The notes under the pieces: model-generated
Told to the model about the DNA's origin: nothing
What the model saw: only the letters and a program-made list of their open reading frames with translations
Databases searched by the model: none
Source of the DNA: Halioglobus japonicus
Lineage (GTDB): Bacteria; Pseudomonadota; Gammaproteobacteria; Pseudomonadales; Halieaceae
Assembly (NCBI GenBank): GCA_902705825.1
Contig: CACSIL010000023.1
Coordinates: forward strand, 194,537 to 241,342
DNA length: 46,806 nt
Direction: 5' to 3'
Translations under genes and position numbers: made by a program
Shown: one piece after another, positions 20,972-30,565 of the stretch
Layout of the letters: each line of letters starts with the position of its first letter
Position numbering within the stretch: position 1 is the stretch's first letter

Positions 20972-22329
20972 TGTAAAGTGCGTCGTGTGGTTTCCACTGC
21001 CGAGGCCGGCAGATCAAGTTCTGGCTGTTCTGGTTCAACCACTCGCGGCGGCTGCGGCGAATTGGTCTCCAGGCCCAATAGTTTGCGCGCGTTATTGATC
21101 AGGTCCTGGCGACCATCAACACTCGCCTGTTTCAGCCCCCGGGTGGGCGCGTGGATCAGTTTGTTGGTGATTGAGCGGGACATCTGAGTCAGTATCTGCC
21201 GCGGATCATCGCCCCGGTCGAGCGCGCGCTGAGCCCGCTGCAACTCCTGCTCTCGCAGCTGCTCCGCCATAGACCGGTACTCTTTCACACTGTCGACAGC
21301 AGCCAGGCTGCGCAGTTCCTCATCGTAGAGCCGCACGCCCTCGTCAATAATGATGTCGGCTTTGCGCGCCTCGGTACTGCGACTGCGCAAATTCTCATCA
21401 ACAATCTGTCGTAAATCATCAACGGTGTACAGGTAGACATCATTCAGATCACCGACCTGCGACTCAATGTCACGGGGCACGGCGATATCAATCATCAGGT
21501 AGGGGCGGTGCTTACGCACTTTTAACGCCTGCTCTACAGCGCCCTTACCCAGAATAGGCAGTTGGCTGGCAGTAGAGGTAATTACGATATCAGCATCCAG
21601 CAACTGTTCAGGTATCTCAGCGAGCAATACCGCCTCGGCGCCGAACTTCTGCGCCAGCTCGCGAGCCCGCCCCAAAGTGCGATTGGCAATCACCACCTGG
21701 CGAACCCCTGCACCGACGAGGTGGCGCGCCACCAGTTCGATAGTCTCACCTGCCCCCACCAGCAGCGCGTTGCACTGGGTTAGATCGGAAAATATATGCC
21801 CCGCCATATCAACCGCCGCATAGGCAACCGAAACGGGGTTTTCGCCAATGGCTGTATCGGTACGTACACGCTTGGCGATGGAAAAAACTCGCTGAAACAA
21901 CCGGGCAAACTCTCCCCCTGTTGTACCGGCTTCTTCCGCAACCGCATACGCAGACTTCAGTTGTCCGAAAATTTGCGGCTCGCCCAACACCATTGAATCC
22001 AGGCCGCTGGCCACGTGCACCAGATGCCTCATGGCCTGCTCACCCACATGAAGATACGCAAACTGGTGCAGTTCCTGCGCTGAAAGATGGTGATAGTTGG
22101 CCACCCAATCAATAAGCGCCCGCGCCTTGTCCCCAGGTTCAGCATCCTCGGGCACCATGGCGTACACCTCTGTGCGGTTACAGGTAGAGAGAATAACCAC
22201 CTCTTCGACGCAGACCATTTCGCACACGTCCACCAACGCTTCACCGACTTGTTCCGGGGCAAAGGCAACCCGCTCGCGAACTTCCAGCGCGGCCGAGTTA
22301 TGGTTGATTCCCAAGGCGATTAAATTCAT
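20968..22329 (-). CDS. hemA: Glutamyl-tRNA reductase
   Basis: The 453-aa protein catalyses reduction of glutamyl-tRNA to glutamate-1-semialdehyde, the first step of C5 tetrapyrrole synthesis. The catalytic cysteine in [11 protein letters not shown] is residue 50 when translation starts at the ATG at 22329, the same number as in E. coli; this supports that start over the 39-codon longer frame from 22446. An NADPH-binding domain ([14 protein letters not shown]) and a C-terminal helical dimerisation domain follow. The C-terminus has an extra low-complexity tail of about 30 residues ([17 protein letters not shown]). No strong Shine-Dalgarno is visible. Confidence 0.96.
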   Translation of the reverse strand: MNLIALGINHNSAALEVRERVAFAPEQVGEALVDVCEMVCVEEVVILSTCNRTEVYAMVPEDAEPGDKARALIDWVANYHHLSAQELHQFAYLHVGEQAMRHLVHVASGLDSMVLGEPQIFGQLKSAYAVAEEAGTTGGEFARLFQRVFSIAKRVRTDTAIGENPVSVAYAAVDMAGHIFSDLTQCNALLVGAGETIELVARHLVGAGVRQVVIANRTLGRARELAQKFGAEAVLLAEIPEQLLDADIVITSTASQLPILGKGAVEQALKVRKHRPYLMIDIAVPRDIESQVGDLNDVYLYTVDDLRQIVDENLRSRSTEARKADIIIDEGVRLYDEELRSLAAVDSVKEYRSMAEQLREQELQRAQRALDRGDDPRQILTQMSRSITNKLIHAPTRGLKQASVDGRQDLINNARKLLGLETNSPQPPRVVEPEQPELDLPASAVETTRRTLQ

Positions 22330-22640
22330 GACAACGGCCACTGGCTCCACAGCGTTCTGTTTCAGGGTCCACTTGCCGCGGTTGCGGCCTCTCGAAATGG
22401 GGCGCACCATAGCACAGTTCGCAAAAAACTCTCCCGATTCTAACAAGTTAGGTCACAAAAGACAGCGCTCCACCGATACCGCCCGACAGCTTGAAACCCG
22501 ACTCCAGGGGCGCCACGGAGGTATTACTTCACTATTCCTGCACTATTCAGCGCCGCGCCGGGGCCACATTGTGGGTTTCAGACGCAGTCTGTGTCATCAT
22601 ACCGGATGTCTAATCGTAGGATTACCTCGCTCTAACCACC
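22330..22640. other. Divergent intergenic region hemA / TPR lipoprotein gene
   Basis: About 311 bp lie between the divergent hemA and TPR-lipoprotein starts and must hold both promoters. I see no reliable sigma70 pair and no RNA gene. The hemA frame stays open upstream to 22446, but those residues are not family-like. Confidence 0.4.
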
Positions 22641-24401
22641 ATGCTGCGCTTCCCTGCCCTCGCTCTCAGTTCCGTGCTGCTCATTGGCTGTGCAACCCAG
22701 CCTACCGATGGCGAAAGCACTGCCACGCAGGACACCACCGGCAAGACTGAAGCGACGGCTTCGGTGCCCGAAAAACCATTCCCGGCAGACAGCCTCTACG
22801 ACCTGCTGGTCGCGGAATTTGCGCTGCGGCGGCAGGCCTACGATGTCACGCTGGAAAAATATACCAAACAGGCTCCCACACTGCGCGACGCGGGTGTCAG
22901 TGCACACACCACACACCTTGCCCAGTTTCTGCAACGCCCCAATGAAGCATTGAAATCCGCGCAATTATGGGTGGAGCTGGACCCAAAAAATGCTGAGGCC
23001 AACAACACCGTGGCCAGCCTGCTCGCTCAGCGAGGGCAATCGGTCGCCGCACTCCCTTATCTGGTTGTGGTGGAAGAGCAAACTGGCGAAGCCAATTTTC
23101 CCATGTTGCTCAGCGGGTTTTCTCAATTGCAAGAACAACAGCGCGACGCGCTGGTGCAGGGCATTGACAACCTAGCCAAAGAATACCCGCAGAATACCCG
23201 CCTGCTGCTAACCCAGGCTCTGATCCATGCTGAGAACGCACAGTTTGAGCTGGCACTGGATGAACTGCAGACACTGCTGGAACTGGAACCCGACCAGCCT
23301 CAGGCGGTGCTGCTGGAAGCCAGAATCCTACTCGAACAGAACGCCGACGAGCCCTACGAGCGACTGCAACGCTTACTGCAGGACAACCCGGACGCCAAAC
23401 GACTGCGTCTGGAGTACGCCAAGATGCTGACAACCACCGACATTGCGGCAGCAAGAGAGCAGTTTGAAATTCTCTCGGAACAGTCTCCACGGGATGGCGA
23501 TCTGCTGTTCTCGCTGGCACTCGTCAGCCGCGAGATGGGGGATAATGTCGCGGCACAGACATATCTGCAGCAAACCATCGCGTTGGGCCAGCGCGCGGAT
23601 GAAGCCCATTATTATCTGGGGCGCATGGCAGAGGACGACGCCAATCCCGAGGAGGCAATTCGCCATTACTCTGAAGTGGCAGTTGGCACAGAATATCTCG
23701 CGGCGAACAGTCGCATCGGCGTCATCCTGGTCGAGCAGAAACAAATCGATCGCAGCCACGCCTATTTCAAGGCCCAGCGCGAACTGAATCCCGAGTTGCG
23801 CGAACAACTTTACGCCCTCGAAGCAGACATACTCTCGCGCGCCAAAGCCAGCAGGGAATCCATGCGCTTGCTCAATCAAGCGCTGCAGGAGATGCCCTCC
23901 AGCACTACCCTGCGCTATTCGCGCGCGATGCTCAGCGAGCAGATGGATGACCTCGAATCCATGGAGAGAGATCTGCGTACCATACTGGCGGGCGACCCGG
24001 ACAACGCCACAGCGCTGAACGCTCTGGGCTATACGCTGGCCGATCGCACTACACGCTACGCGGAAGCGCTGGAGCTGGTATCACGCGCACTGGCGCTACA
24101 ACCCAATGAACCCGCTATCCTGGACAGTATGGGGTGGGTGCTGTTTCGCAACGGGCAGTATGACGAATCACTGACGTACTTAAGTCGTGCCTATGCTGAG
24201 TTTCCCGATCCCGAGGTGGCAGCTCATCTGGGTGAAGTCTTGTGGATGAACGGCGATACTGAGGATGCAAAAGCAGTGTGGCAAACCGCTTTGCGACGCG
24301 ATCCCCAAAACCCTATATTGCTCAAAACACTGCGCAGACTCGGGGTTGAACTCACGCCCACAACGCCTCCAGATATTGCGCCGCAACAGCAAACGCCCTG
24401 A
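22641..24401 (+). CDS. Tetratricopeptide-repeat lipoprotein
   Basis: The 586-aa protein starts with a lipoprotein signal (LSSVLLIGC, acylated Cys17) followed by tandem TPR helices over about residues 50-570. Clear repeat consensus includes ALNALGYTLADRTTRYAEALELVSRALALQPNEPAILDSMGWVLFRNGQYDESLTYL-like units near 450-530. The same gene is found next to lolB in many pseudomonads and relatives. The role is probably as an outer-membrane-attached scaffold; the exact function is not known to me. lolB begins directly after its stop. Confidence 0.88.
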   Translation: MLRFPALALSSVLLIGCATQPTDGESTATQDTTGKTEATASVPEKPFPADSLYDLLVAEFALRRQAYDVTLEKYTKQAPTLRDAGVSAHTTHLAQFLQRPNEALKSAQLWVELDPKNAEANNTVASLLAQRGQSVAALPYLVVVEEQTGEANFPMLLSGFSQLQEQQRDALVQGIDNLAKEYPQNTRLLLTQALIHAENAQFELALDELQTLLELEPDQPQAVLLEARILLEQNADEPYERLQRLLQDNPDAKRLRLEYAKMLTTTDIAAAREQFEILSEQSPRDGDLLFSLALVSREMGDNVAAQTYLQQTIALGQRADEAHYYLGRMAEDDANPEEAIRHYSEVAVGTEYLAANSRIGVILVEQKQIDRSHAYFKAQRELNPELREQLYALEADILSRAKASRESMRLLNQALQEMPSSTTLRYSRAMLSEQMDDLESMERDLRTILAGDPDNATALNALGYTLADRTTRYAEALELVSRALALQPNEPAILDSMGWVLFRNGQYDESLTYLSRAYAEFPDPEVAAHLGEVLWMNGDTEDAKAVWQTALRRDPQNPILLKTLRRLGVELTPTTPPDIAPQQQTP

Positions 24402-25010
24402 ATGGTAGCTACATTACGCACACTGATAGTTGGGTATTCGCTGGCACTAATGGTGGGCTGCGCCGGCCTGGTTGAGCAAGAACCGTCATCGCCAGGATGG
24501 CAACAACACAGCGCACAACTGTCCGCGCTGCAACACTGGACAGCAAATGGCAAGCTGGCCCTGCGCACCACCGATAGCTCAGAATCTGCCAGTATTACCT
24601 GGCAACAGGACAATCAACATACACAACTGCAGTTGAGCGGCCCCCTCGGTATCGGCGCCACAACCATCGACAGCGATGGCGAAACTTTACAGATTCGCCA
24701 GGGCGATGAGCTCTCCACACTGGATATCTCCACACCGGATGCGATTGTCCTGAACACGGGCTGGGATTTGCCGCTACATGCGCTGATCTACTGGCTCAAA
24801 GGCCTGCCAGCACCCGACCGGGACATACAACAAATTGAGGTCAGCCCACAAACAGCGCTGCTGCAAACCCTGCAACAGGATGACTGGCAGGTTCTCTTTC
24901 AGAAGTACGGCGACTTCCAAGGATACATATTACCAACACGGCTGCAGATACAGCGCGGTACCACACGCCTCAAGCTCGTGATATCCCGCTGGCAAGTTTC
25001 TGACAAATGA
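24402..25010 (+). CDS. lolB: Outer-membrane lipoprotein receptor LolB
   Basis: The 202-aa protein has a lipoprotein signal (LALMVGC, Cys20) and the LolB pattern: LQHWTANGKLALRT near residue 45, SASITWQQDNQHTQLQLSGPLGIGATTI, and the WLKGLPAP segment in the middle. LolB accepts lipoproteins from the LolA carrier and inserts them in the outer membrane. The ATG directly abuts the TPR gene stop, and its TGA overlaps the ispE start (ATGA). The lolB-ispE-prs order is conserved in gammaproteobacteria. Confidence 0.95.
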   Translation: MVATLRTLIVGYSLALMVGCAGLVEQEPSSPGWQQHSAQLSALQHWTANGKLALRTTDSSESASITWQQDNQHTQLQLSGPLGIGATTIDSDGETLQIRQGDELSTLDISTPDAIVLNTGWDLPLHALIYWLKGLPAPDRDIQQIEVSPQTALLQTLQQDDWQVLFQKYGDFQGYILPTRLQIQRGTTRLKLVISRWQVSDK

Positions 25011-25840
25011 TGACCGACACCCTCACGCTGCTGTCACCAGCCAAACTGAACCTGTTTCTGCATATCACAGGCCGCCGTCAGGACGGCTACCATGAGCTGC
25101 AAACGCTGTTTCAGCTGCTCGATTGGGGCGATAAGCTCTCTTTCACACCCAATCAAAGCGGCAAAATCACATTAGACAGTGATACGGCAGATATTCCATT
25201 TGAAGAAAATCTTATCGTTCGAGCGGCCCGTCTCCTGCAAAATGATGATCTGGGCGTTCACATCTCACTGCAAAAATATATACCCACCGGCGCCGGGCTC
25301 GGCGGCGGCAGTTCCAATGCCGCCACCACCCTGCTGGCCCTGAATCACCTGTGGCGCCGCCATATACCGCGCAAAGAGCTGCAGGCACTGGCAGCGACAC
25401 TGGGTGCCGATGTGCCCATTTTTGTCGGTGCACACACCGCCTGGGCCGAAGGCATCGGCGAAATTCTAACCACAATTGAACTGCCGGAACGCTGGTATCT
25501 CATCGTCATACCCGAGTGTCATATCTCCACAGAAGAAATATTTTCCCATCCGCAATTGACACGCAACACCATCCCCATCAAAATGGCGGCCTTTTTTGAG
25601 GGTCACACCCGAAACGACTGCCAGCAACTTGTCAGGCGCCTTTATCCCCAAGTTGATAAGGCATTGAAAGTTTTGGATAATTTCGGAGAGGCCAAACTGA
25701 CCGGTACAGGAGCCTGCGTGTTCCTCAGCTTCGAAAGCGAAGCTCAGGCCAGAATGACTCAAGAACAGTTGCAGGGTGCGTGGACGAGCATCCTTGCCCG
25801 AGGCGTAAATACATCGCCTCTGCCAAAAGAATTAGTCTAA
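25007..25840 (+). CDS. ispE: 4-diphosphocytidyl-2-C-methyl-D-erythritol kinase
   Basis: The 277-aa GHMP kinase phosphorylates CDP-methylerythritol in the MEP isoprenoid pathway. The PAKLNLFLHITGRRQDGYHELQTLFQ start and the ATP-binding PTGAGLGGGSSNAA (about residues 93-106) are diagnostic. Two adjacent ATGs (25007 and 25010) could start translation; the first overlaps lolB by ATGA. tRNA-Gln follows 14 nt after its stop, so the tRNA may be cotranscribed. Confidence 0.97.
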   Translation: MMTDTLTLLSPAKLNLFLHITGRRQDGYHELQTLFQLLDWGDKLSFTPNQSGKITLDSDTADIPFEENLIVRAARLLQNDDLGVHISLQKYIPTGAGLGGGSSNAATTLLALNHLWRRHIPRKELQALAATLGADVPIFVGAHTAWAEGIGEILTTIELPERWYLIVIPECHISTEEIFSHPQLTRNTIPIKMAAFFEGHTRNDCQQLVRRLYPQVDKALKVLDNFGEAKLTGTGACVFLSFESEAQARMTQEQLQGAWTSILARGVNTSPLPKELV

Positions 25841-25854
25841 TCCAACAGATTGTT

Positions 25855-25929
25855 TGGGGTGTCGCCAAGCGGCAAGGCACCAGGTTTTGATCCTGGCATT
25901 CAGAGGTTCGAATCCTCTCACCCCAGCCA
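25855..25929 (+). tRNA. tRNA-Gln (anticodon UUG)
   Basis: The sequence folds as a complete cloverleaf. The acceptor stem TGGGGTG (25855-25861) pairs with CACCCCA (25919-25925), followed by discriminator G and encoded CCA (25927-25929). The anticodon stem CCAGG (25880-25884)/CCTGG (25892-25896) carries the loop TTTTGAT with anticodon TTG at 25887-25889. The T arm contains GGTTCGAATCC. It is the substrate of the gatCAB pathway encoded in the same window, if this organism uses indirect Gln-tRNA charging. Confidence 0.97.
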
Positions 25930-25935
25930 TACCGG

Positions 25936-25973
25936 CAGCGCCATAGGCCAAGGGAATATGGCGCTGTTTTTTT
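25936..25973 (+). terminator. Rho-independent terminator after tRNA-Gln
   Basis: CAGCGCCATA (25936-25945) pairs perfectly over 10 bp with TATGGCGCTG (25957-25966), closing an 11-nt loop, and is followed directly by seven T (25967-25973). This is a textbook intrinsic terminator, 7 nt after the tRNA. Only 42 nt remain before prs. Confidence 0.92.
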
Positions 25974-26015
25974 ATTTCCCGATGCAGTTCGAAAGAAACC
26001 TGAAGGTAGAGCGCA

Positions 26016-26966
26016 GTGTCCTCAAAAATGATGGTTTTTACGGGTAACGCCAACCCGGAGCTGGCCCAGAAAGTCGCCAGCAGATTGTACTTGTCGCTGG
26101 GCAAGGCCGATGTCGGAAAATTCAGCGACGGTGAAGTCTGCGTCGAGCTGAATGAAAACGTCCGTGGTAAGGATGTTTTCGTCCTGCAATCCACCTGCGC
26201 ACCAACCAACGATAATCTGATGGAACTGGTGGTGATGATCGACGCGCTGCGCAGGGCATCAGCTTCGCGAATTACAGCGGTGGTACCGTACTTCGGCTAT
26301 GCGCGCCAGGATCGGCGAGTACGTTCAGCTCGAGTACCGATCACCGCCAAAGTAGTGGCGGATATGATGGTTGTTGTGGGCGTCGACCGGGTATTGACTG
26401 TCGATCTGCACGCCGAACAGATTCAGGGGTTCTTCCAGTGCCCAGTGGACAACGTTTACGGCTCCCCGGTACTGATTGACGACATTGAAGATTGCAACTA
26501 CGAAAACCTGATGGTGGTATCGCCGGACATCGGCGGCGTAGTTCGGGCTCGGGCTATAGCCAAACAGCTGAACGAAGCTGAGCTGGCCATCATCGACAAG
26601 CGGCGCCCCAAGGCGAATGAAGCCCAGGTAATGAACCTGATCGGGGAAGTGGAAGGCCGCACCTGCCTGCTGGTAGACGATCTGGTGGACACAGCCGGTA
26701 CGCTGTGCAAAGCCGCTGACGCTCTGAAAGAGCGCGGGGCAGCCAAAGTAGTGGCCTACTGTACCCATGCGGTATTGTCCGGCAATGCTCTGGCCAACAT
26801 ACAAAACTCCCAGCTTGATGAGCTGGTGGTCACTGACACGATTCCTCTGAGTGCGGAGGCGAAGACTATCGGTAAGATTCGCCAACTCACACTGGCGGAC
26901 TTGCTGGCTGAGTCCATGCGCAGAGTCGCTAATGAGGAATCCATAAGCGCGCTGTTTCAACAGTAG
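26016..26966 (+). CDS. prs: Ribose-phosphate pyrophosphokinase
   Basis: The 316-aa enzyme makes PRPP from ribose-5-phosphate and ATP. Diagnostic parts are [17 protein letters not shown] at the start, [26 protein letters not shown], and the PRPP loop [18 protein letters not shown]. The GTG at 26016 is preferred over ATG 26028 because homologues begin MSKMMVF and AAGGTAGAG precedes the GTG. A strong terminator lies 43 nt upstream, so expression depends on readthrough or on a promoter in the very short gap. Confidence 0.97.
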   Translation: MSSKMMVFTGNANPELAQKVASRLYLSLGKADVGKFSDGEVCVELNENVRGKDVFVLQSTCAPTNDNLMELVVMIDALRRASASRITAVVPYFGYARQDRRVRSARVPITAKVVADMMVVVGVDRVLTVDLHAEQIQGFFQCPVDNVYGSPVLIDDIEDCNYENLMVVSPDIGGVVRARAIAKQLNEAELAIIDKRRPKANEAQVMNLIGEVEGRTCLLVDDLVDTAGTLCKAADALKERGAAKVVAYCTHAVLSGNALANIQNSQLDELVVTDTIPLSAEAKTIGKIRQLTLADLLAESMRRVANEESISALFQQ

Positions 26967-27038
26967 GCAGCGTAAACACCAACGCATTACCGGCACTGGT
27001 CGCAGGTGCTGTAATGTCTTATCAAAGGAGTCACGACA

Positions 27039-27710
27039 ATGTCTGACCAATTTGAATTGATCGCAGAAGTACGAACCGACCTGGGGAAAGGTGCGAGCCG
27101 CCGCCTGCGTCGTTTCGAAGGCCGAGTTCCCGCAATTATTTACGGTGGAGACAAAGTCCCCCAGTCACTGAGCCTGATCAGCAAGGATCTGGAGAAGTCG
27201 CTTGAAAATGAAGCGTTTTACTCCCATGTTCTGGTCATCAAAGTAGGCGATGTGAAGGAAAAAGCTATCCTCAAGGATATGCAACGCCACCCTGCCAAGA
27301 ACCGCGTTGTACACGTGGATTTCATGCGCATTGACGAAAACGTGGCCATCAAGGTTCATGTGCCCATTCACTTCCTCAACGAAGAAAGCTGCTACGGTGT
27401 TAAAACCGAGGGCGGCATGATCCAGCACCAAGAGACTGATATCGAAGTACAGTGTCTGCCTGGTGATATCCCCGCCTACATCGAAGTAGATATGATCGAG
27501 GCTAAAGTCGGCCAGATTATCCACCTCTCTGAAATCACACTCCCTGCAGGCGTAACGTCTGTGGCTCTGGCCCTGGGTGAGGATCACGATCTTGCGATCG
27601 CCTCTGTTAACGCACCCAAAGGCAGTGATGAAGAGCTGGAAGACGCAGCTCCCGCTGATGAAGATGCAGCTGCAGACGCTGGTGCTGAAGAAGGCGACAG
27701 CGAGGACTAA
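27039..27710 (+). CDS. rplY: 50S ribosomal protein L25 (Ctc form)
   Basis: The 223-aa protein has the L25 5S rRNA-binding domain (about 1-95; RTDLGKGASRRLRRFEGRVPAIIYGG) and the longer TL5/Ctc C-terminal domain, ending in a very acidic tail (DEELEDAAPADEDAAADAGAEEGDSED). A good ribosome site, AAAGGAG, is 9 nt before the ATG. Placement between prs and pth is conserved in gammaproteobacteria. Confidence 0.96.
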   Translation: MSDQFELIAEVRTDLGKGASRRLRRFEGRVPAIIYGGDKVPQSLSLISKDLEKSLENEAFYSHVLVIKVGDVKEKAILKDMQRHPAKNRVVHVDFMRIDENVAIKVHVPIHFLNEESCYGVKTEGGMIQHQETDIEVQCLPGDIPAYIEVDMIEAKVGQIIHLSEITLPAGVTSVALALGEDHDLAIASVNAPKGSDEELEDAAPADEDAAADAGAEEGDSED

Positions 27711-27744
27711 ACCCCTTGCTGCACTGCACACTGCGTAATTCGCA

Positions 27745-28332
27745 TTGACTGCTATAAAGCTGATTGTAGGACTGGGCAACCCCGGTAGTGAATACCGGGG
27801 TACCCGTCATAATGCGGGAGCCGATTTCGTAGAGGAGCTGGCCCGGCAGAATGGCGTTTCGCTACAATCAGAATCCAGGTTTCACGGACTGACCGGACGG
27901 CTGACGCTGTCCGGCCACGATGTGCGCCTGTTAATTCCCAGCACCTTTATGAATCGCAGTGGCAAAGCAGTGGCCGCCATGGCGGGATTCTTCAAAATCC
28001 CTCCTGAAAGTATTCTTATTGCCTACGACGAGTTGGACATACCCGTGGGCACAGCGCGTTTTAAACAAGGTGGCGGCCTCGGCGGCCACAACGGCTTGCG
28101 CGATATTCAACCATCGCTGGGCAACAACGCTGGCTTCCATCGCCTGCGCATCGGCATTGGTCACCCCGGCCACGCCTCCCGCGTGACGGGATACGTGCTG
28201 GGCGCACCCTCAAAAGCTGATAGAGAGCGTATCGACGCCGCCATTGAAGAGGCGATAGCTGCCTTGCCGCTGTTGCTCGACGGTGACAGCACCAAAGCGA
28301 TGACCCGGTTACACAGTTTTAGCGCAGCCTGA
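27745..28332 (+). CDS. pth: Peptidyl-tRNA hydrolase
   Basis: The 195-aa enzyme releases peptides from prematurely dissociated peptidyl-tRNA. The start [25 protein letters not shown] contains the catalytic histidine (HNAG), and the middle has [23 protein letters not shown]. The only start that keeps the conserved N-terminus is TTG at 27745, and no clear Shine-Dalgarno precedes it. Low initiation or coupling to rplY 34 nt upstream is possible. ychF follows 25 nt later. Confidence 0.95.
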   Translation: MTAIKLIVGLGNPGSEYRGTRHNAGADFVEELARQNGVSLQSESRFHGLTGRLTLSGHDVRLLIPSTFMNRSGKAVAAMAGFFKIPPESILIAYDELDIPVGTARFKQGGGLGGHNGLRDIQPSLGNNAGFHRLRIGIGHPGHASRVTGYVLGAPSKADRERIDAAIEEAIAALPLLLDGDSTKAMTRLHSFSAA

Positions 28333-28357
28333 GCTGCGCTTCAGACAGGAACACATT

Positions 28358-29452
28358 ATGGGCTTCAATTGCGGAATCGTCGGCTTACCCAATGTCGGCA
28401 AATCCACTCTGTTTAACGCATTAACTGATGCGGGCATCGGTGCAGAGAACTTTCCCTTTTGCACCATTGAGCCCAACGCAGGGATCGTACCTGTACCCGA
28501 CCCCAGGCAGAGTAAAATTGCCGCCATCGTCAAACCGCAAAGAGAAGTGGCGACGACGATGGAGTTCGTGGACATAGCAGGCCTCGTCGCTGGAGCCTCC
28601 AAAGGAGAAGGGCTGGGCAACCAGTTTCTCGCCAACATCCGCGAGACAGACGCTATCGCCCATGTCGTGCGCTGCTTCGACGATGAGAATGTCATCCACG
28701 TGGCTAATAAGATCGACCCGAAGGCGGATATTGAAACCATTAATACAGAGCTGGCACTGGCAGACCTGGAAGCCTGTGAAAAGCAGTTGCAGAAAGTCAT
28801 TCGCACTGCCAAAGGCGGCGACAAAGAAGCCGTCGCCATGAAGGCGTTGCTGGAGGACAAACTTCTGCCACACCTGAACGAGGCGCGACCTATTCGCTCG
28901 CTCACTCTCAACGACAACGAAAAGGCGCTTACCCGCCAGCTATTTCTGCTGACCGCCAAGCCCACCATGTATATTGCCAATGTCGATGAAAACGGCTTCG
29001 AGGACAATCCCTATCTGGATGTGGTCAACGCGATAGCGGCTGAGGAAAATGCCGTTGTTGTCGTTATCTGCAACAAACTGGAATCGGAAATCGCCGAACT
29101 GGCTGACGATGAACGACTGGAGTTTCTGCAGGAACTGGGCATGGAAGAACCGGGCCTGGACCGGGTCATTCGCGCCGGCTACGAACTGCTGCACCTGCAA
29201 ACCTATTTCACCGCCGGCGTGCAGGAAGTACGTGCCTGGACCGTGAAGGTGGGCGCTACCGCCCCCGAAGCCGCTGGCGTTATCCATACCGACTTCCAGA
29301 AAGGCTTCATCCGGGCCGAAGTGGTCAGCTACGAGGACTTCATAAAGTACAACGGCGAACAAGGTGCAAAGGATGCCGGCCGCTGGCGCCTCGAGGGCAA
29401 AGACTACGTAATGCAGGACGGCGATGTGGTGCATTTTCGCTTCAATGTCTGA
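28358..29452 (+). CDS. ychF: Redox-regulated ATPase YchF (Obg-like)
   Basis: The 364-aa Obg-family P-loop protein has [15 protein letters not shown] (P-loop, about 8-22), a middle coiled insertion, and a C-terminal TGS domain (about 280-364). It ends in DVVHFRFNV, as expected. YchF/OLA1 proteins prefer ATP over GTP and bind ribosomes. pth-ychF order is conserved. It is probably the last protein gene of the prs-rplY-pth-ychF group; a tRNA gene with its own promoter follows. Confidence 0.97.
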   Translation: MGFNCGIVGLPNVGKSTLFNALTDAGIGAENFPFCTIEPNAGIVPVPDPRQSKIAAIVKPQREVATTMEFVDIAGLVAGASKGEGLGNQFLANIRETDAIAHVVRCFDDENVIHVANKIDPKADIETINTELALADLEACEKQLQKVIRTAKGGDKEAVAMKALLEDKLLPHLNEARPIRSLTLNDNEKALTRQLFLLTAKPTMYIANVDENGFEDNPYLDVVNAIAAEENAVVVVICNKLESEIAELADDERLEFLQELGMEEPGLDRVIRAGYELLHLQTYFTAGVQEVRAWTVKVGATAPEAAGVIHTDFQKGFIRAEVVSYEDFIKYNGEQGAKDAGRWRLEGKDYVMQDGDVVHFRFNV

Positions 29453-29478
29453 TCAACGCGCGCAGAGCGCTTCGATTC

Positions 29479-29507
29479 TTGACTTGCCCACCCAAAATGC
29501 GGAAAAT
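29479..29507 (+). promoter_or_regulatory. Sigma70 promoter for tRNA-Met with GC-rich discriminator
   Basis: TTGACT (29479-29484) is followed after exactly 17 nt by GAAAAT (29502-29507) and then by GCGCGCC (29508-29514). The predicted start is about 30 nt before the tRNA-Met gene. A GC-rich discriminator is the known mark of stringently controlled stable-RNA promoters; ppGpp control here is inference. Confidence 0.6.
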
Positions 29508-29547
29508 GCGCGCCTCTTCGGGACTGCAGGTCCCCACAACTGTTTGT

Positions 29548-29624
29548 GGCTACGTAGCTCAGCTGGTTAGAGCACAGCATTCATAATGCTGGGGTCGGTG
29601 GTTCAAGTCCACCCGTAGCTACCA
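29548..29624 (+). tRNA. tRNA-Met (elongator, anticodon CAU)
   Basis: Acceptor stem GGCTACG (29548-29554) pairs with CGTAGCT (29614-29620, with one G-U closing pair); the discriminator is A and CCA is encoded (29622-29624). Anticodon stem CAGCA/TGCTG holds loop TTCATAA with CAT at 29582-29584. Overall sequence resembles elongator tRNA-Met rather than the lysidine-modified tRNA-Ile2, which also reads CAU in the gene. Confidence 0.95.
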
Positions 29625-29781
29625 CTTCTCTTTTGTATATCAATACCTTAGCAACCCAACCAACGAAACCGGTTGCGTATACAACACTAAATAGATAAAC
29701 AATGTTTTATTTTACTTGTCTCACCTCAATCACAAGCGTATTTTTCTTGCTTCATACGCACTATAACGAAGGTAAGCAGTG

Positions 29782-30435
29782 ATGGGATTTCTCAGGGATA
29801 TCATTTTGAAAGGAGGCGCCACGGGCATGATGGCCCTGCTTTGCGGGTTTCTGGCAAGCAATGCCTCGGCGCTCACCATGACGCAGTCGCAACCGTTCAC
29901 CAGCGCAAATTCCGCTACTCTATACTTCGACGGGTTTACTACCAGCCTGGGAACATTAACCGGCGTCACGGCCAACCTGTCCGGCACCGCTACGATTGCC
30001 GCGGGTGAGATCTCAGGCACAACTGGTGATTATGATGTATTTGCGGGCTATATCGAAGGGATTACTCGAGTCATCGGGAACACGCTTTTCTTGTACGACC
30101 GAGTGAATGGGCCTAATGTTCTCTGTCTGGGAGATACATTCTGTACTGACGACTACAAATCAGATACAGAAGACCTCGTGGATACCGTGAGTAAATCAAA
30201 CCTGATGCCCTTCATCGATACCGATTTCAGCTTGTTTTTGACGCTCGAAACTGAATTCGATCCCTCTGATGGTAAGGCATCAGGCCCGCCCAGCTCGGAA
30301 TGGCTCGCCACCGGCAGTGTAGAGATCACCTATACCTATGACGCGCCGGCGAACCCTGTACCACTGCCTGCGGGGCTGCCGCTGTTTCTGGCCGGCCTTG
30401 GCGCAATGGTTGTAGCGCGTCGTCGCCGGATTTAG
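29782..30435 (+). CDS. VPLPA-CTERM sorting-domain exported protein
   Basis: The 217-aa protein has an N-terminal signal peptide (MMALLCGFLASNASA) and a C-terminal tail VPLPAGLPLFLAGLGAMVVARRRR. The tail has a VPLPAG motif, one hydrophobic helix and an Arg cluster, which defines the VPLPA variant of PEP-CTERM sorting signals recognised by exosortases. The body is Ser/Thr-rich beta-type sequence without a known domain. No exosortase or EPS genes are in the window. The ATG at 29782 follows AAGGTAAGC; a GTG directly before it is also possible. Function is unknown; it probably ends up at the cell surface. Confidence 0.8.
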   Translation: MGFLRDIILKGGATGMMALLCGFLASNASALTMTQSQPFTSANSATLYFDGFTTSLGTLTGVTANLSGTATIAAGEISGTTGDYDVFAGYIEGITRVIGNTLFLYDRVNGPNVLCLGDTFCTDDYKSDTEDLVDTVSKSNLMPFIDTDFSLFLTLETEFDPSDGKASGPPSSEWLATGSVEITYTYDAPANPVPLPAGLPLFLAGLGAMVVARRRRI

Positions 30436-30450
30436 AACTCCACCACATTG

Positions 30451-30565
30451 CCAGAAAAGCGACTGCCAGACACACTAAGCGGCGAGAGGCACTGCTACCC
30501 GACTGACTATTTCGACCCACCACCGTGGGTCAACACGCTGCATCGAAAACGGTCAGTCTTTCTGG
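30451..30565 (+). other. Nested inverted-repeat element (possible structured RNA)
   Basis: Right arm GTCAGTCTTTCTGG (30552-30565) pairs in part with CCAGAAA (30451-30457) and in part with GACTGAC (30501-30507). Inside, TTTCGA (30510-30515) pairs with TCGAAA (30543-30548), and CCCAC (30516-30520) with GTGGG (30525-30529). GACTG at 30461-30465 offers an alternative partner for the same right arm. It lies 15 nt after the VPLPA-CTERM stop and has no T run, so it is not a simple terminator. The rest of the 370-bp gap (to 30805) has repeated short TGCCCC and CTGAAAC words and no gene I can support. Confidence 0.4.

Noticed and set aside
29640..29781. Sigma54 (PrsR-type) promoter for the VPLPA-CTERM gene
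   Set aside because: No GG-N10-GC/TTGC arrangement found in the upstream 140 nt.
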